Positions 62,060 through 64,000 of a stretch of 64,000 bases of DNA are shown one piece after another. The translations under genes were made by a program, and so were the position numbers. The stretch is taken from the NCBI GenBank assembly GCA_964569265.1, contig CAZMTO010000005.1, positions 1-64,000 of the forward strand. The letters are read 5' to 3'. The DNA comes from Avidehalobacter sp964569265 (lineage in GTDB: Bacteria > Bacillota > Dehalobacteriia > UBA4068 > UBA4997). The first letter of the stretch is position 1, and the number at the start of each line of letters is the position of its first letter. The notes beneath the pieces are model-generated. The model was not told where the DNA came from, searched no databases, and worked only from the letters and a program-made list of their open reading frames with translations.

Positions 62060-62102
62060 TTTTCCACAAACAATTAACGGTTTAGCCGTTTAACATATGG
62101 TT

Positions 62103-62169
62103 ATGCACCCCGCGCGGGTGCATGGCCATACGGAGGTATCCGGCCGCGGGGCTGGGTTTCTCCGTATGG
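62103..62169 (+). ncRNA. Structured RNA element upstream of tasA-like gene 4
   Basis: Hairpin 1: ATGCACCC/GGGTGCAT (62103-62110 with 62116-62123). Hairpin 2: CCATACGGAG/CTCCGTATGG (62126-62135 with 62160-62169), a 4x4 internal loop, then CCGGCC/GGCTGG with loop GCGG. No T run follows. I do not recognise it as a known riboswitch. Confidence 0.5.
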
Positions 62170-62226
62170 TCTGTTTGCAGTCCATACAAAAAAGGTCTAT
62201 TAAACTTTTTAAGGAGGTTGTGCAGA

Positions 62227-62967
62227 ATGAAGCGAAAACTTTTAATTCTGTCGGTTCTGGCTATATGCTTGGCTACATATGCAGCCGGAACTTTAGCGTA
62301 CTTTTCGGTAGAAAGTACCGCGCACAATGTTATTACCAGCGGCGGGGTGGATATTACCCTGAACGAATGGGCCAACGAGGATAAAACCGAGGTTTACAAC
62401 AAAAAGCAAACCGGTATTATGCCCGGCGCTAAAGTCACCAAAATTGTCGAGGTTAAAAATACCGGCGAATCGGACGCCTGGGTGCGCGTAAAGGTTAAAA
62501 AAGCCATAAGCCTAAAAGGCCCCGGTAACCCCGATTTAAGCCTTATTAACGTAAATTGCAACGATACCGACTGGACTTATAAAGACGGTTTCTTCTATTA
62601 TAATACGCCGCTTAAACCCGGCGAGGTGACCGAACCCGTTTTTACCAAGGTTACGTTTGATAAAACTATGGGCAATATGTACCAGAACAGTACCGCTGCC
62701 GTAAGTGTCTACGCGCAGGCCGTGCAGTATGCCAACAATGGTGACGACGTTTTTGAAGCCAAGGGTTGGCCCGCTGATTCGTCCGAAGACATTGATTGGG
62801 CCGGCACGGTAGATGATCCTAAGCCCGGCCGCCCGACCGACGCTAAACCGGCACCGGATAAACCGCTGACACCGTCGGTAAGTGAATCGGAGGTTGTTGA
62901 ACCTGCCGAACCGACCGCGCCGACCGAACCCGTTGAACCTGTGGCCCCGGTTGAGCCGGAACTTTAG
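62227..62967 (+). CDS. TasA/camelysin-like exported protein 4 with proline-rich tail
   Basis: 246 residues. The signal region ends AAGTLAYFSVESTAHNVITS, then GGVDITLNEWAN. KIVEVKNTGESDAWVRVKVK and a later strand match the family. From about residue 200 the tail is Pro/Glu/Val/Thr-rich, unlike the other three, and could be a spacer or wall-associated stalk. Codon use is ordinary. AAGGAGG lies 10 bases before the ATG at 62227. Confidence 0.85.
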   Translation: MKRKLLILSVLAICLATYAAGTLAYFSVESTAHNVITSGGVDITLNEWANEDKTEVYNKKQTGIMPGAKVTKIVEVKNTGESDAWVRVKVKKAISLKGPGNPDLSLINVNCNDTDWTYKDGFFYYNTPLKPGEVTEPVFTKVTFDKTMGNMYQNSTAAVSVYAQAVQYANNGDDVFEAKGWPADSSEDIDWAGTVDDPKPGRPTDAKPAPDKPLTPSVSESEVVEPAEPTAPTEPVEPVAPVEPEL

Positions 62968-62984
62968 AATAAGGAGGCAACATT

Positions 62985-63967
62985 ATGAAGAACAAAAAAA
63001 TATTTGCGCTGATTGTTGCTGTGCTTATGCTGGTTAGTATCTGTGTGCCCGGTATGCTGGCCTTTGGCGAAGACAGCGAAACATCAACATCTGACTTTGC
63101 TATAGAAACCCCCGCAGAAACTCCTACCGAGGGTGAAACCGCTGAGCCTGCCACTCCTACCGAGGGTGAAACCGCTGAGCCTGCCACTCCTACCGAGGGT
63201 GAAACCGCTGAGCCTNNNNNNNNNNNNNNNNNNNNNNNNNNNNNNNNNNNNNNNNNNNNNNNNNNNNNNNNNNNNNNNNNNNNNNNNNNNNNNNNNNNNN
63301 NNNNNNNNNNNNNNNAACCGCTGAGCCTACCACTCCTACCGAGGGTGAAACCGCTGAGCCTACCACTCCTACCGAGGGTGAAACCGCTGAGCCTACCACT
63401 CCTACCGAGGGTGAAACCGCTGAGCCTACCACTCCTACCGAGGGTGAAACCGCTGAGCCTACCACTCCTACCGAGGGTGAAACCGCTGAGCCTACCACTC
63501 CTGCTGCAACCCCCACTATAGATAAAGTAGTTGCTGAGTACACTGTATATAGCAAGGCAATGGCGTGCACCACTATCGACGAGCTTTACCTTGTGCTGGA
63601 CGCTATGACCGAGGACGAGTATAACGCCCTTACCGCCCAGCAAAAGCTTGATATCGAGGCTAAAATCGCCGCGCTGACCGCCGAAACCACCCCTAAGCAG
63701 GATGTTCCGGCACCGCTTGAAAACGCCGGCGAACTTTACAACAAGCTTATTGCTACCACTACCGCTGCTGATTTTGAAGCTATTGCTGCCGCAGCGACCG
63801 AAGATGAACTTAATCTTACCTGCGAAGAATTTGATTCTTTAGCGGCGCATTACCTTTATCTTACTAATGGTAGCTATCCCAGCAACGAACCCGTTAGTTA
63901 CGAAGACGAGCGACTTGGCATTGTAGACTTTACCGATGTTGCGCCTCTGGTAGATGCGGAAAATTAA
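62985..63967 (+). CDS. Secreted protein with 11-residue acidic tandem repeats (interrupted by assembly gap)
   Basis: Signal peptide (KNKK, hydrophobic core, then PGMLAFG) followed by repeats of TPTEGETAEPA/T, then a folded C-terminal part of about 150 residues (IDKVVAEYTVYSKAM to DFTDVAPLVDAEN) that is alpha-helical and acidic. A 100-N gap at 63216-63315 lies in the repeats. The nominal gap changes frame, but 20+33n missing bases restore both frame and repeat phase. I recognise no family. It follows tasA-like gene 4 by 17 bases with AAGGAGG, so it belongs to the cluster. Confidence 0.85.
63120..63493 (+). repeat. 33-bp coding tandem repeat
   Basis: Three full units before the gap have the Ala form (GAGCCTGCC) and five after it have the Thr form (GAGCCTACC). 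Units are otherwise nearly identical at the base level, a sign of recent expansion. Confidence 0.95.
63216..63315. other. Assembly gap (100 N) inside the secreted-protein repeat
   Basis: Nominal 100 N; flanks imply 20 bases plus a whole number of 33-bp units. Confidence 0.98.
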
Positions 63968-63980
63968 TGGAGGTGCCACG

Positions 63981-64000
63981 ATGAAAGCAAAAATTGCGCA
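63981..64000 (+). CDS. Start of a further gene, cut by the window edge
   Basis: ATG at 63981 preceded by GGAGGTG; only MKAKIA is visible. It lies 13 bases after the repeat-protein stop, so it probably belongs to the same operon. Confidence 0.6.

Noticed and set aside
63120..63493. CRISPR-like array of 33-bp repeats (also 5260-5662)
   Set aside because: Units are contiguous without unique spacers and encode in-frame protein repeats; no cas genes are present.
62843..63643. A 266-codon minus-strand frame with Gly/Ser repeats
   Set aside because: It is the reverse of the TPTEGETAEP repeat; the plus strand has a signal peptide and ribosome site.
1..64000. tRNA, rRNA, insertion sequences or prophage genes
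   Set aside because: No cloverleaf with the usual T-loop motif, no rRNA segments, and no transposase, integrase or phage proteins were recognised on either strand.

Overview
The window is about 64 kb of a bacterial chromosome, most likely a Firmicute of the Negativicutes type. Evidence for this is the rimP-nusA-rnpM-L7Ae-infB-rbfA-nrnA-truB-ribF order, the dprA-topA-trmFO-hslV-hslU order, the rpsB-tsf-pyrH-frr order, copper-amine-oxidase-N stalk domains on exported proteins, many TTG starts behind strong GGAGG-type ribosome sites, and a transhydrogenase cluster resembling the one described from Sporomusa. Base composition is moderate (near 50% GC by eye). Family is inferred only; Acidaminococcaceae would fit. 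Four runs of N (two of 100, two of 10) show this is a scaffolded assembly. Both 100-N gaps lie inside 33-bp tandem coding repeats.

Layout. 1-2.1 kb: a HAD phosphatase and a nitrilase-family amidase, bracketed by two copies of a 79-bp repeat. 2.1-11.4 kb: the translation/ribosome-maturation operon behind a strong promoter and an attenuator, then rpsO with its own leader. 11.4-16.4 kb: a branched-chain amino acid ABC transporter (livJ, then livHMGF from a second promoter). 16.4-18.1 kb: a cytidylate-kinase-like protein and a PflX-type radical SAM protein. 18.1-21.7 kb: cobalamin nucleotide-loop assembly (cobT, cobU, cobS, a short cobU paralogue, cobC). 21.7-28.4 kb: MscS channel, thioredoxin reductase-like protein, asparaginase, FkbM methyltransferase, cytidine deaminase and a large cadherin-like surface protein. 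28.5-33.8 kb: carA and a carB gene fused in frame to a complete dapF-like domain that lacks one catalytic cysteine. 33.8-40.9 kb: a three-subunit NuoE/NuoF/(NuoG+GltD) flavoprotein complex, a prenyl synthase and a MIF homologue. 41-42.6 kb, minus strand: a PAP2 phosphatase and a CAP-domain protein. 42.9-53.8 kb: a small unknown protein, a hydrolase, a membrane-anchored MurF, Ddl, DprA, TopA, TrmFO and HslVU. 53.8-58.1 kb: a lipoprotein, rpsB, tsf, pyrH and frr.

58.1-64 kb (right edge) is the most distinctive part: a TetR regulator translationally coupled to a SipW-type signal peptidase, followed by four TasA/camelysin-like exported proteins and a secreted protein built on an 11-residue acidic repeat. 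It continues past the window. This looks like a self-contained extracellular fibre or matrix system. Its promoter region carries a T14 tract, a TTTGGC-N6-GCCAAA palindrome at the predicted transcript start and further half-sites, and structured hairpins separate the subunit genes.

How the parts connect: most of the window is housekeeping (translation, wall precursor, pyrimidine and B12 synthesis). Perfect TGTATACA palindromes occur upstream of livJ (three), the asparaginase gene (one) and in the frr-tetR spacer (one), hinting at a shared regulator.
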